Below, one piece after another: positions 8,154 to 16,813 of a stretch of DNA of 51,004 nucleotides. Location of the stretch: assembly GCA_023662835.1 (NCBI GenBank), contig JAMPII010000011.1:1-51004 (forward strand), read 5' to 3'. The notes under the pieces were generated by a model. It was not told the DNA's origin. It did no database searches and saw only the letters and a list, made by a program, of their open reading frames with translations. A program made the position numbers and the translations under genes. The stretch is from Muribaculaceae bacterium (GTDB taxonomy: Bacteria; Bacteroidota; Bacteroidia; Bacteroidales; Muribaculaceae). Every line of letters begins with the position of its first letter. Within the stretch, counting starts at the first letter, position 1.

Positions 8154-8161
8154 TAATTTTG
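8154..8161 (+). promoter_or_regulatory. -7 promoter box of carA
   Basis: TAATTTTG fits TAnnTTTG and would start transcription near 8167. That leaves an untranslated leader of about 80 nt. ACGATAG at 8172-8178 can pair with CTATCGT at 8239-8245, immediately before the ATG. Confidence 0.55.
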
Positions 8162-8245
8162 CACGGTTTTCACGATAGAAGGCTGCGAGACAGAACGATT
8201 GGTTTCTGACCGGAATTTAAACTTATTTGTTACATTATCTATCGT

Positions 8246-9316
8246 ATGCGCGAGACAAGGAATGCTGTCCTGATTCTAGAGGATGGCACGCGATTTGAGG
8301 GTAAATCGTTCGGCTATGAGAAGTCGACAGCCGGAGAGGTGGTATTCAACACTGCAATGACCGGTTACCCTGAGAGTTTAACCGACCCTTCATATGAGGG
8401 CCAGATACTAGTCACCACTTATCCAATATTAGGAAATTACGGGGTTCCACCCAGAAGAGAGAAGGATAGCGTCAGTGAGTATTTTGAGAGTGACAATATC
8501 CATTGTAAAGCGATTGTCGCACAGGACTACTCTTGGGAACATAGCCATTGGCAAGCCGACCGTAGCCTTTCCGATTGGTTAAAAGCCGAGGAGATCCCTG
8601 GAATTTATGGCGTTGACACTCGTGCTTTGACAAAACATTTGCGCGATTGTGGCTCAATGTTGGGCAAAATAGTTATTGAAGGTTGTGGTGATGTAGAGCT
8701 TTACGACCCGAATCAAGAAAATCTTGTCGCCAAAGTAAGCTGTCGTAATGTCGAGAAACATGGACAAGGAGAAAAAATTGTTGTTCTTGTCGACTGTGGA
8801 GTAAAACATAATATAATAAGATGTCTAACTAGAAGAGGAGTCCGGGTCATACGAGTTCCATGGAACTATGATTTCACTACCATACCTTACGACGGTTTAT
8901 TCATATCAAACGGACCCGGCAACCCCGATATGGTTGACGAAACAGTAAAGAATCTGCGCAAAGCAATGGAGCTGAAAAAACCGATATGTGGAATTTGTAT
9001 GGGGAATCAACTTCTAGCCAAGGCTGCAGGCGCAAAAACCTACAAACTTGCCTATGGGCATCGTAGCCACAACCAGCCAGTACAACGAGTGGGAACCAAT
9101 CGGTGCTACATAACGTCGCAAAATCATGGTTTTGCAGTAGATGATAGCACTTTGCCAACCGACTGGGAGCCACTGTTTGTGAATATGAACGACGGTACTA
9201 ACGAGGGTATACGCCACAAATTGTTGCCATACTTCTCCGCTCAATTCCATCCGGAGGCATCGTCTGGCCCAAAAGATACAGAGTTTTTATTCGATGAATT
9301 TGTGAACATGCTGTAA
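8246..9316 (+). CDS. carA: Carbamoyl-phosphate synthase small (glutaminase) subunit
   Basis: Releases ammonia from glutamine and passes it to CarB for carbamoyl phosphate, feeding arginine and pyrimidine synthesis. The 356-aa protein has the CarA N-terminal domain (residues 8-140, including FNTAMTGYPESLTDPSY) and a class I glutamine amidotransferase domain (about 178-355). The triad is Cys251 in CGICMGNQ and His335/Glu337 in FHPEAS. It starts MRETRNAVLILEDG, giving normal length. It is followed after 55 bp by carB, but a strong hairpin with a U-tract overlaps the carA stop, so the two may not be transcribed equally. Confidence 0.96.
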   Translation: MRETRNAVLILEDGTRFEGKSFGYEKSTAGEVVFNTAMTGYPESLTDPSYEGQILVTTYPILGNYGVPPRREKDSVSEYFESDNIHCKAIVAQDYSWEHSHWQADRSLSDWLKAEEIPGIYGVDTRALTKHLRDCGSMLGKIVIEGCGDVELYDPNQENLVAKVSCRNVEKHGQGEKIVVLVDCGVKHNIIRCLTRRGVRVIRVPWNYDFTTIPYDGLFISNGPGNPDMVDETVKNLRKAMELKKPICGICMGNQLLAKAAGAKTYKLAYGHRSHNQPVQRVGTNRCYITSQNHGFAVDDSTLPTDWEPLFVNMNDGTNEGIRHKLLPYFSAQFHPEASSGPKDTEFLFDEFVNML

Positions 9317-9345
9317 CCCGAGCGTTACAGGATGTTCTTTTTTTT
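9304..9345 (+). terminator. Terminator-like hairpin overlapping the carA stop, before carB
   Basis: GAACATGCTGTAAC (9304-9317) pairs with GTTACAGGATGTTC (9324-9337) with one mismatch and a 6-nt loop. An eight-T run follows directly. The carA stop codon lies within the left arm. This has the full form of an intrinsic terminator, yet carB begins only 27 bp after it. Confidence 0.75.
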
Positions 9346-9371
9346 ATGAAACAGATTAACCTATTATAAAT

Positions 9372-12300
9372 ATGTCCAATTCAAAAAAGATCAATAAGGT
9401 TCTTCTTCTCGGTAGCGGCGCTTTGAAAATCGGCGAGGCCGGTGAGTTTGACTACTCAGGTTCACAGGCATTGAAAGCAATGAAAGAGGAGGGTATAACA
9501 ACTGTATTGATTAACCCCAATATCGCAACGGTTCAAACTTCGCAAGGAGTTGCCGATACAATATATTTCTTGCCGGTAACGCCATACTTTGTTGAAAAAA
9601 TCATAGCAAAAGAACGCCCCGACGGCATATTGCTCGCATTTGGCGGCCAGACCGCATTGAACTGCGGCGTGGAACTGTATGAAAATGGGGTATTGGAACG
9701 CTATGACGTTGAAGTGCTTGGAACACCGGTCAGAGCTATCATGGACACCGAGGATCGTGAATTGTTTGTTAAAAAGCTCGATGAAATAAATGTAAAGACA
9801 ATCAAGAGCGAAGCTGTTACATCAGTAGCGGAAGCGGCTATGGCTGCGAAAGAATTGGGCTATCCAGTTATTGTTAGAGCTGCATATGCTCTTGGCGGTT
9901 TGGGTAGTGGATTTTGCGATGATGAAGCTCAACTCAAAACTCTGGTTGAAAAGGCGTTGTCATTTTCGCCTCAAGTTTTGGTTGAAAAAAGTTTAAAAGG
10001 TTGGAAAGAGGTTGAATATGAAGTCGTGCGCGACCGATTCGATAATTGCATAACAGTTTGTAACATGGAAAACCTCGACCCGCTTGGCATTCATACAGGA
10101 GAGTCGATCGTAGTTGCTCCATCACAAACACTTACCAACGAGGACTATCACTATCTTCGTAAACTGGCAATAAAAATTATCCGTCATATAGGTATTGTAG
10201 GAGAGTGTAACGTACAATATGCTTTCGATCCCGAGTCGATGGATTATCGCGTTATAGAGGTGAACGCCCGATTGAGCCGATCGTCAGCACTAGCTTCGAA
10301 AGCAACAGGCTACCCGTTGGCTTTTGTCGCTGCAAAACTCGGACTAGGCTATGGATTGTTCGATCTAAAGAACTCAGTTACAAAGGTTACATCAGCATTC
10401 TTTGAACCAGCTCTTGACTATGTTGTAGTAAAAATTCCCCGCTGGGATTTAGGTAAATTCCATGGTGTAAAACGGGAAATCGGCTCGTCGATGAAATCGG
10501 TCGGAGAGGTTATGGCGATTGGCCGAACTTTTGAAGAAGCAATACAAAAGGGACTTCGAATGATCGGTCAGGGCATGCACGGCTTTGTGGAGAACAAAGA
10601 ACTGAAGGTTGCTGATATCGACCACGCGCTTAAGGATCCTACCGACAAACGCATATTCGTCATTTCTAAGGCTATGCGTGCAGGATATCCAATTGAAAAA
10701 ATTCACGAGTTGACAAAGATAGACCGCTGGTTCCTGTATAAACTTCATAATATAGTTGCTACTGCGGATGAATTGGAAGCATATGATAAGATTGAAGATG
10801 TACCTGCCGAACTTTTGCGCCAGGCCAAACAGCAAGGTTTCAGCGATTTCCAGATAGCAAGGGCGTTGTTTAAAAACACAATCACAGATTCATCGACAGC
10901 ATCGAACATCATACGAACATGGCGAAAATCACTTGGCATACTGCCGGTTGTAAAACAAATTGACACACTTGGTGCTGAATACCCGGCCAGAACAAATTAT
11001 CTGTATCTGACTTATAACGGCGATGTAAATGATGTCACATATCTTCACGACCACAAGTCGATTGTTGTGCTTGGTTCGGGCGCATATCGAATAGGTAGTT
11101 CGGTCGAGTTTGACTGGTGCTCGGTGAATGCGCTAATGGCTGTGAAAAAACAAGGCTGGCGCTCAGTTATGATTAACTATAACCCGGAAACAGTGTCGAC
11201 CGACTACGATATGTGCGATCGACTATATTTCGATGAGCTTACATATGAACGAGTCATGGACATCCTCGAATTGGAGAATCCACATGGCGTAATATTATCG
11301 GTAGGAGGCCAGATACCAAACAATCTGGCAACACGTCTCGACAGTGCCGGCGTGCCAATCCTCGGAACAACAGCAACCTCAATTGATAACGCAGAGGACC
11401 GACACAAATTTTCAGCCATGCTCGATCGGATTGGCGTTGATCAACCCCGCTGGCGCGAGTTGACATCGCAGGCCGATATCGATGCTTTCATTGATGAGGT
11501 TGGCTTTCCGGTTCTGGTTCGCCCAAGCTACGTGCTTTCAGGCGCGGCCATGAATGTATGTTCAAACAGCGAAGAGCTACACCGATTCCTGCAGCTTGCA
11601 GCTAATGTTTCGAAACAACATCCTGTAGTAGTGACTGAATTTATACAGTATGCTAAAGAAATCGAATTTGACGCTGTAGCACAAAACGGTGAAATTAAAG
11701 TATATGCAATATCAGAACATATTGAGTTTGCGGGAGTGCATTCTGGCGACGCTACCATTCAGTTCCCACCGCAAAAACTGTATGTTGAAACCATTCGTAG
11801 AATAAAAAAAGTAAGCCAGAAGATAGCTCGCGAGCTAAAAATTTCCGGACCTTTCAATATTCAGTTCCTGGCAAAGAACAACGACATAAAGGTTATCGAA
11901 TGTAACTTGCGTGCATCCAGATCGTTCCCCTTCGTAAGCAAAGTTTTGAAATTAAACTTCATCGATCTGGCAACAAGAGTGATGCTGGGAGAACCGGTGG
12001 ATAAACCCGGCAAAAATGCTTTCGATCTGGATTATGTTGGCGTGAAGGCATCGCAATTCTCGTTCTCCCGTCTTCAGGGCGCCGACCCGGTGTTGGGAGT
12101 GGATATGGCCTCTACCGGTGAAGTTGGGTGTATAGGTAGCGATACTGATGAAGCCGTTTTGAAAGCAATGTTGTCGGTAGGCTTGCGAATCCCAGCAAAA
12201 AACAAAGGCGTTCTGCTTTCAACCGGCACACCGAAACAGAAAGCTGATTTGCTCGATGCCGCACATAAACTGTATCTGGCAGGATACCAACTGTATGCCA

Positions 12301-12605
12301 CACCGGGAACACACGGATTCCTGGCAGACAATGGTATACCCGCGTTGAAAGTTTACTGGCCTAGTCAACCCGATATCCAACCTCAAGCGTTGGATTTACT
12401 TCACAGTAAAGAGATTGATTTAGTGGTGAATGTGCCTAAGAACCTTTCCGAAACCGAGCTGACAAATGGTCGCAAGATACGTCGTGCTTCAATCGATTTG
12501 AATGTGTCGCTGCTGACTAACGCAAGGCTGGCATCTGCGTTTATAAATGCATTTACCGAATTGGATGTTGATGACATTGAAATTCGGCCATGGAACGAAT
12601 ATTAA
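9372..12605 (+). CDS. carB: Carbamoyl-phosphate synthase large subunit
   Basis: Synthesises carbamoyl phosphate from bicarbonate, ammonia (from CarA) and two ATP. The 1077-aa protein shows the duplicated structure: an N-terminal carboxyphosphate half with PreATP-grasp (GSGALKIGEAGEFDYSGSQ, about residues 14-32) and ATP-grasp (RAAYALGGLGSGF near 169), an oligomerisation domain, and a second half (GSGAYRIGSSVEFDWCS near 569; RPSYVLSGAAMNV near 717). A C-terminal MGS-like allosteric domain follows from about residue 935 (STGTPKQKADLLDAA onwards). Length is as expected. No separate promoter for carB was found in the 55-bp gap after carA. Confidence 0.96.
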   Translation: MSNSKKINKVLLLGSGALKIGEAGEFDYSGSQALKAMKEEGITTVLINPNIATVQTSQGVADTIYFLPVTPYFVEKIIAKERPDGILLAFGGQTALNCGVELYENGVLERYDVEVLGTPVRAIMDTEDRELFVKKLDEINVKTIKSEAVTSVAEAAMAAKELGYPVIVRAAYALGGLGSGFCDDEAQLKTLVEKALSFSPQVLVEKSLKGWKEVEYEVVRDRFDNCITVCNMENLDPLGIHTGESIVVAPSQTLTNEDYHYLRKLAIKIIRHIGIVGECNVQYAFDPESMDYRVIEVNARLSRSSALASKATGYPLAFVAAKLGLGYGLFDLKNSVTKVTSAFFEPALDYVVVKIPRWDLGKFHGVKREIGSSMKSVGEVMAIGRTFEEAIQKGLRMIGQGMHGFVENKELKVADIDHALKDPTDKRIFVISKAMRAGYPIEKIHELTKIDRWFLYKLHNIVATADELEAYDKIEDVPAELLRQAKQQGFSDFQIARALFKNTITDSSTASNIIRTWRKSLGILPVVKQIDTLGAEYPARTNYLYLTYNGDVNDVTYLHDHKSIVVLGSGAYRIGSSVEFDWCSVNALMAVKKQGWRSVMINYNPETVSTDYDMCDRLYFDELTYERVMDILELENPHGVILSVGGQIPNNLATRLDSAGVPILGTTATSIDNAEDRHKFSAMLDRIGVDQPRWRELTSQADIDAFIDEVGFPVLVRPSYVLSGAAMNVCSNSEELHRFLQLAANVSKQHPVVVTEFIQYAKEIEFDAVAQNGEIKVYAISEHIEFAGVHSGDATIQFPPQKLYVETIRRIKKVSQKIARELKISGPFNIQFLAKNNDIKVIECNLRASRSFPFVSKVLKLNFIDLATRVMLGEPVDKPGKNAFDLDYVGVKASQFSFSRLQGADPVLGVDMASTGEVGCIGSDTDEAVLKAMLSVGLRIPAKNKGVLLSTGTPKQKADLLDAAHKLYLAGYQLYATPGTHGFLADNGIPALKVYWPSQPDIQPQALDLLHSKEIDLVVNVPKNLSETELTNGRKIRRASIDLNVSLLTNARLASAFINAFTELDVDDIEIRPWNEY

Positions 12606-12675
12606 AGCGAGTAATTAACAACCTCATTTGCTCCATTAATTGATGATTTGTGGAAATTGCAGCCAATCAATAGCG

Positions 12676-12706
12676 TTGCAGATAATAAAATAAATGTTTA
12701 ACTTTG
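12676..12706 (+). promoter_or_regulatory. Promoter of the SPOR-domain gene
   Basis: TTG at 12676-12678, a 20-bp spacer, then TAACTTTG at 12699-12706, an exact TAnnTTTG. Transcription would begin near 12711, which argues against a translation start at 12694. Confidence 0.6.
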
Positions 12707-12743
12707 CGGCGACGTTAATAATCAATTACGTCGCCGCAAAGTT
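12700..12743. repeat. 16-bp perfect inverted repeat overlapping a promoter
   Basis: AACTTTGCGGCGACGT at 12700-12715 is repeated in inverse, without mismatch, at 12728-12743, with a 12-bp AT-rich loop. The left arm includes most of the -7 box of the downstream gene. A GTTTTATC stretch follows, a weak U-tract. It could be a carB terminator, a 5'-end stabilising hairpin or an operator. Confidence 0.75.
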
Positions 12744-12756
12744 TTATCACAGCAAG

Positions 12757-13275
12757 AAAATGATACGCATAATGTCTCGAATATTTTTGGCAATGATTTT
12801 ATTGCTGTCAGCTTCGGTAGCAAATTGTCAGACTCAGGAGCAGATTGAAGCTGGAGTGGGGGAGGATTTATGCAATCACCTTACCCGAGCAGGAAATGTT
12901 AAAGTGACAATGCCCGAACAGCTAAGGTTGCGAATTATGCCCGAAAAACAAACGGCAGCGGTAGATACGGAGTCTCAATCGGTTAAAACTGGAGCCGCCG
13001 GAAAAATGGGTGGCTACAGAATACAGGTATTCTCTGATAACAATTCTCGGACAGCAAAAGGAGAAGCAAGATCGCGCGCACGAAATGTTAGCGCTCAGTT
13101 CCCACAACATCAAACGTATGTGGTTTATAGCTCACCTTATTGGCGGCTTCGTGTTGGTAATTTCAGAACACACGACGAAGCCAACCTTGTGGCCGAAGAA
13201 ATGAGGCTAGCATTCCCTTCGTATGCGCGCGAAATCAGAGTGGTTCGTGACCGCATTGTCGTTGAAGCAGATTAA
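12757..13275 (+). CDS. Exported SPOR-domain protein
   Basis: 172-aa protein with a signal peptide (MIRIMSRIFLAMILLLSASVANC, to about residue 23) and a C-terminal SPOR domain (about 90-172). The start is set at 12757 because the promoter box at 12699-12706 lies downstream of the alternative ATG at 12694. The SPOR repeat pattern is visible in GGYRIQVFSDNNSRTAKGEA and YSSPYWRLRVGNFRTHDEA. SPOR domains bind denuded septal peptidoglycan glycan strands, so a periplasmic cell-envelope or division role is likely. The middle region (25-85) is variable. It precedes folE by 5 bp, so the two are probably co-transcribed. Confidence 0.85.
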   Translation, partial: KMIRIMSRIFLAMILLLSASVANCQTQEQIEAGVGEDLCNHLTRAGNVKVTMPEQLRLRIMPEKQTAAVDTESQSVKTGAAGKMGGYRIQVFSDNNSRTAKGEARSRARNVSAQFPQHQTYVVYSSPYWRLRVGNFRTHDEANLVAEEMRLAFPSYAREIRVVRDRIVVEAD

Positions 13276-13280
13276 ATAAA

Positions 13281-13850
13281 ATGAGATCGTCGGAAGAAAC
13301 AATATCGGAATTAGCAAAGCATTATCGTGCAATAATAGAGTTGATTGGTGAGGATCCGGAAAGAGAAGGATTGCGAAAAACACCTCTACGCGCGGCGAAA
13401 GCACTTTATTATGCGACAAGCGGATATAGGGAAAATGCACACGAAATAATGCGTCAAGCTGTTTTTGAACATAGCGGTTCGAAAATAGTTATGGTTAAAG
13501 ATATTGAATTTTACTCATTCTGCGAACATCATATTTTGCCGTTCTTTGGTAAAATATCTGTAGCATATATCCCTGATGGCGAAATTATAGGATTGTCAAA
13601 ACTGGCAAGAGTGGTCAATACATTTGCCAGAAGGCTACAAGTACAGGAACGCCTGACAGCAGAAGTATGCCGGGCTGTCGCCAGCGCATTGTCAACAAAA
13701 GGAGTAATGGCCGTTTGTCAGGCTGAGCACCTTTGCATGAAAATGCGCGGCGTAGAAAAACAAGATTCCTCAACCTTAACTACTGAATACACCGGAGCCT
13801 TTGCTGAAAGTGCAGAGCTGCGACAGGAATTCTATCAGTTATTGAAATAG
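13281..13850 (+). CDS. folE: GTP cyclohydrolase I
   Basis: Converts GTP to 7,8-dihydroneopterin triphosphate, the first step of folate synthesis. The 189-aa protein has the zinc ligands Cys81 and His84 in FCEHHILPFFG and Cys152 in EHLCMKMRGV. IGLSKLARVV and FARRLQVQERLT also match the family core. Length is normal for the bacterial type I enzyme. It starts 5 bp after the SPOR-domain gene and has no obvious terminator behind it. Confidence 0.96.
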   Translation: MRSSEETISELAKHYRAIIELIGEDPEREGLRKTPLRAAKALYYATSGYRENAHEIMRQAVFEHSGSKIVMVKDIEFYSFCEHHILPFFGKISVAYIPDGEIIGLSKLARVVNTFARRLQVQERLTAEVCRAVASALSTKGVMAVCQAEHLCMKMRGVEKQDSSTLTTEYTGAFAESAELRQEFYQLLK

Positions 13851-14283
13851 AACTGAACAGTATCCCAAATTAAAACATCCCAAAATCACCTGCAACAACG
13901 TAGCTCAGCCTTTGAAAAATTGTCTGTAGCTCAACCTGTGAGAATAGTTAGCGGGGGGCGATCAACAGCGCAAAGTAGAGCGATTGAAAATATTAAAATT
14001 ATACATAATATGCATTATGTTAAATACGAAACGCATTAATGCGGTATATGTCGTTATGGAAATCTCAATTTGCTTAACGGTGATCAAATAATAATTGTTT
14101 GCGCGCGAATCTGTTGATTTCTGTATGATATGATTTTTTTTAAATTATCGGGATGTTTTTACGCAGCTACCAATTATTATAGGAGTTTGAATACCATTAA
14201 TGCTGGTAAATCTTATGAATTGTGAGTAAATTTGTATCTTATAAATAGCTCATCTGTTAAAGTAATGCTCTCTGAGTTTTCTC
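13851..14283. other. Intergenic region upstream of the AraC gene, with palindromes
   Basis: No gene is supported here. It contains ACATAAT-ATGC-ATTATGT (14003-14020) and the perfect 12-bp palindrome CGCATTAATGCG (14032-14043). An imperfect direct repeat around GTAGCTCA lies near 13899 and 13927. A TAAATTTG box at 14227-14234 is a likely promoter for the AraC gene, starting transcription about 45 nt before its ATG. Confidence 0.5.
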
Positions 14284-15159
14284 ATGGAAATAAATACGAT
14301 AAACAATATTCCTTCTACCTCACCTTTAGCCGGTTTCAGTGATAATATTGCAATATTCAGCGATATGTCCATATTACGAGACATTGAGCTGCCAGCTAAA
14401 ATTGATTTCATTTTATCGATTATGTGTGAAGAAGGCAGTATGAACATTACATATGACAAACAATGTAAGGTGCTGACAAGCCATTCACTGATGGTAATGA
14501 GACAGGGGCACGTGATTAACAGCTATGAATTATCACCCGATTTTAAAGGTCATATCATTGCCGCCAGCACCAAGCATCTTGACCAGAATGTTCCGGCAAT
14601 GTCCAAGCTTATGCCCTTTTTGGTTCACTTTATGGGTAATCCGGTAATCTTATTGTCGAAGCAAGAAATGCAGAATCAGATAGAATTGCGCAACCTGCTA
14701 ATGGCGAAATCGAACAACAAAAGCGAACAAGCATATCGAAAAAATGTTGTACGATCGCTGCTTGAAGCTCTATTTTTTGAAACACTTGGTGTATACTCAG
14801 CACACTCTATAAATCTGCATTCATTGAATTCGCTAAAACGAAAGGACTCGTTACTATACGAGTTCGTTCGTTTAGTGGAAGAGGAATATAAAAAGGAGCG
14901 GTCGGTAGCTTATTATGCCCAAAAACTGTTTGTTTCCCCAAAGCATTTGTCGGCTATGGTCAAAGAGGCAAGCGGTAGAACTGCTGGAGAATGGATCGAT
15001 TTGTACGTGATTATGGAAGCTAAAAGCCTACTGAAAAACACAGGTATGACCATTCAGGAAATAAGTCAAGAACTAAATTTTTCGAACCAATCTTTCTTCG
15101 GTAAATACTTTAAGAATTTGACTGGAACTTCACCGCGTATTTATCGGTCTGCCATCTAA
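14284..15159 (+). CDS. AraC-family transcriptional regulator
   Basis: 291-aa regulator with a variable N-terminal sensing domain (residues 1-190, cupin-like beta-rich by inspection) and a C-terminal double helix-turn-helix (about 200-289). The second HTH reads MTIQEISQELNFSNQSFFGKYFKNLTG, and the protein ends with TSPRIYR as usual for the family. It stands alone between folE and an AT-rich gene-poor stretch, so no target operon can be inferred. Palindromes in its long upstream region may be its own or another regulator's sites. Confidence 0.9.
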   Translation: MEINTINNIPSTSPLAGFSDNIAIFSDMSILRDIELPAKIDFILSIMCEEGSMNITYDKQCKVLTSHSLMVMRQGHVINSYELSPDFKGHIIAASTKHLDQNVPAMSKLMPFLVHFMGNPVILLSKQEMQNQIELRNLLMAKSNNKSEQAYRKNVVRSLLEALFFETLGVYSAHSINLHSLNSLKRKDSLLYEFVRLVEEEYKKERSVAYYAQKLFVSPKHLSAMVKEASGRTAGEWIDLYVIMEAKSLLKNTGMTIQEISQELNFSNQSFFGKYFKNLTGTSPRIYRSAI

Positions 15160-16114
15160 GATGACTTTTTAACCACGGGAACGTGTATGTATTATTCTGG
15201 GAAAGTTCCAGATAACCGATTTAAACCAGAAGCGTGTGCTGATATGCTGTCAGCTGGCACTCCCTTTTGCTCGAAAACATTTATGAAGCAAATGTTCATT
15301 GATAGGTTTTGTTGTTTTTGTCGATTGTTATGTTGAGTGGGAGAAAGAGAATCCAAATACATGATAAAGTTGGAATGAAGTGGAAAAATATGTAAAGGAG
15401 GATAAGAAATGAATTTTTAGCTATTATCATCCGCCTACCAAAACCTGTTCTAATATCGCAAGGAAAAAATGCTATAAAACATAAAAAATAATTTGCATAT
15501 TTGAGATTTTAGTCTCGGAATAGTAAAAAATTGCTAAAAACCTAATGATAAGCTGGTTATTCTGCTAATAAAGTGTAATACGCGAATCTTTTTGTGAAAA
15601 TTGCATGTTTAATGATAAAGCATGTATTTAATGACATTAAAGTGCCATTCGTATCAATGTTGAATAATGTCTGTATTCTCTTTAAATACATAGTTTGCAA
15701 AAATAACTGAAAATAAGTTTGCGAATGCAACACGACTAAGAAATACACGCCAAAAGTGGTGTTTGAATTAAGAAATCGCCATCAGATTTTCTATTGCTAT
15801 TTATAAATTCGAAAGAGTTTTAAATTGCAACAGAGAGTCGTGATGGTAATTTTTTTACGCGTTAACACTTAATAATATGCATGCGTAAATAACAGAAAAC
15901 CATGGATATTATATAATAAAAATAAAGTAATAGATTATGAATCGGTGAATAATTGGTGGATTGCTATACTTAAATGACATATACGTAGTATAATACAATG
16001 AAAAACAATTATATATATAATAAATATAAAGCAGCACTATAAATATTTTTAATCAGGCCATTTCGCCAATTTTAAATTATGCAAACTGCGATTTGAAATT
16101 AAAAATTCAAATTT
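15160..16114. other. AT-rich, gene-poor region
   Basis: Nearly 1 kb without a supportable gene and visibly richer in A+T than its neighbours. One 63-codon leftward frame (15557-15748) has no protein-like features. The stretch contains an unusually good Shine-Dalgarno sequence (AAAGGAGG, 15394-15401) before a three-codon frame ending at 15420, and a possible hairpin over it. It may be a relic of lost DNA or carry untranslated regulatory elements. Confidence 0.45.
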
Positions 16115-16157
16115 AAAAATGTAAATTTGGAATTTACATTTTTATTGGTTACATTTG
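16115..16157 (+). promoter_or_regulatory. Promoter with overlapping palindromic operator of the HTH gene
   Basis: TTTG (16126-16129), a 20-bp spacer and TACATTTG (16150-16157) form a near-ideal Bacteroidota promoter. AAAAATGTAAATT at 16115-16127 is perfectly repeated in inverse at 16131-16143, covering the -33 box. A second, weaker inverted repeat (ATTTGAA/TTCAAAT, 16091-16112) lies just upstream. This suggests autorepression by the downstream regulator. Confidence 0.7.
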
Positions 16158-16176
16158 CACATAGATAAATTGCAAA

Positions 16177-16743
16177 TTGAAACAGATAATGGATATCTCG
16201 ACTCGCCTAAAAACATTCATGGAGTACATTAATGTACCCGTCACTAAGTTGGCCGATAATTGCCAAATTCCCCGCCCTTCTATGACTCAGTTGCTTAAAG
16301 GAAGGAATAAAAAGGTGAGCGACGAAGTTATATCCAAGATACATGTAGCTTATCCTCAACTATCTATTCTCTGGTTGCTTTTTGGCGAAGGGGAAATGGT
16401 GAACGAATCAAATATGCAAATCTCAGAGCCTGAAAACCAACAAAAATTCATAGATTTTGATTCGCAAATTGATGAATATAAGTTTGATATATCTAATCTC
16501 GATACCGTAAATTCCGATTCTGAAAAATTGCAAAATAGAATTGAAACAGTATCGGCTTCAAATAAATCGAATATAAAGGGTTCTAACACGCGACAAGTGC
16601 CCTACCCTTCAAACTATGAAAATTCTGAGGTTAAGATAAATTGTAATATTCACAGCGAAAAGAGGCACGTTGTGAATATCATGGTTTTTTATTCTGATAT
16701 GAGTTTCGAGTCGTTCGTTCCCCAGAAGGAAATCAAAAACTAG
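16177..16743 (+). CDS. CI-like phage-type repressor (HTH domain)
   Basis: 188-aa protein with an N-terminal helix-turn-helix (about residues 8-70: KLADNCQIPRPSMTQLLKGR, then VSDEVISKI and a conserved LWLLFGEGEM end). It is followed by a low-complexity polar region with no peptidase motif. The HTH is of the bacteriophage CI/XRE kind common in Bacteroidetes. The start could also be the ATG at 16189 (MDISTRL). The gene is isolated, with its own promoter and palindromic operator, and converges on nhaC. No other phage gene is next to it, so it may be a domesticated regulator. Confidence 0.75.
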   Translation: MKQIMDISTRLKTFMEYINVPVTKLADNCQIPRPSMTQLLKGRNKKVSDEVISKIHVAYPQLSILWLLFGEGEMVNESNMQISEPENQQKFIDFDSQIDEYKFDISNLDTVNSDSEKLQNRIETVSASNKSNIKGSNTRQVPYPSNYENSEVKINCNIHSEKRHVVNIMVFYSDMSFESFVPQKEIKN

Positions 16744-16813
16744 GATAGCAAATCTATAGAGGAAAGTGGCCTACTGGGTTTTGAGCTAAGAATAATGATT
16801 CTGCAATAAAGGT

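Noticed and set aside
8162-8245. Riboswitch in the carA leader
   Set aside because: Only one 7-bp inverted repeat is visible; it does not resemble any riboswitch class I know.
12694-12756. N-terminal extension of the SPOR-domain protein from the ATG at 12694
   Set aside because: The extension lies within the promoter and hairpin, and the signal peptide begins properly at 12757.
15557-15748. 63-codon leftward frame in the AT-rich region
   Set aside because: No domain, promoter or neighbour support; composition fits random AT-rich DNA.
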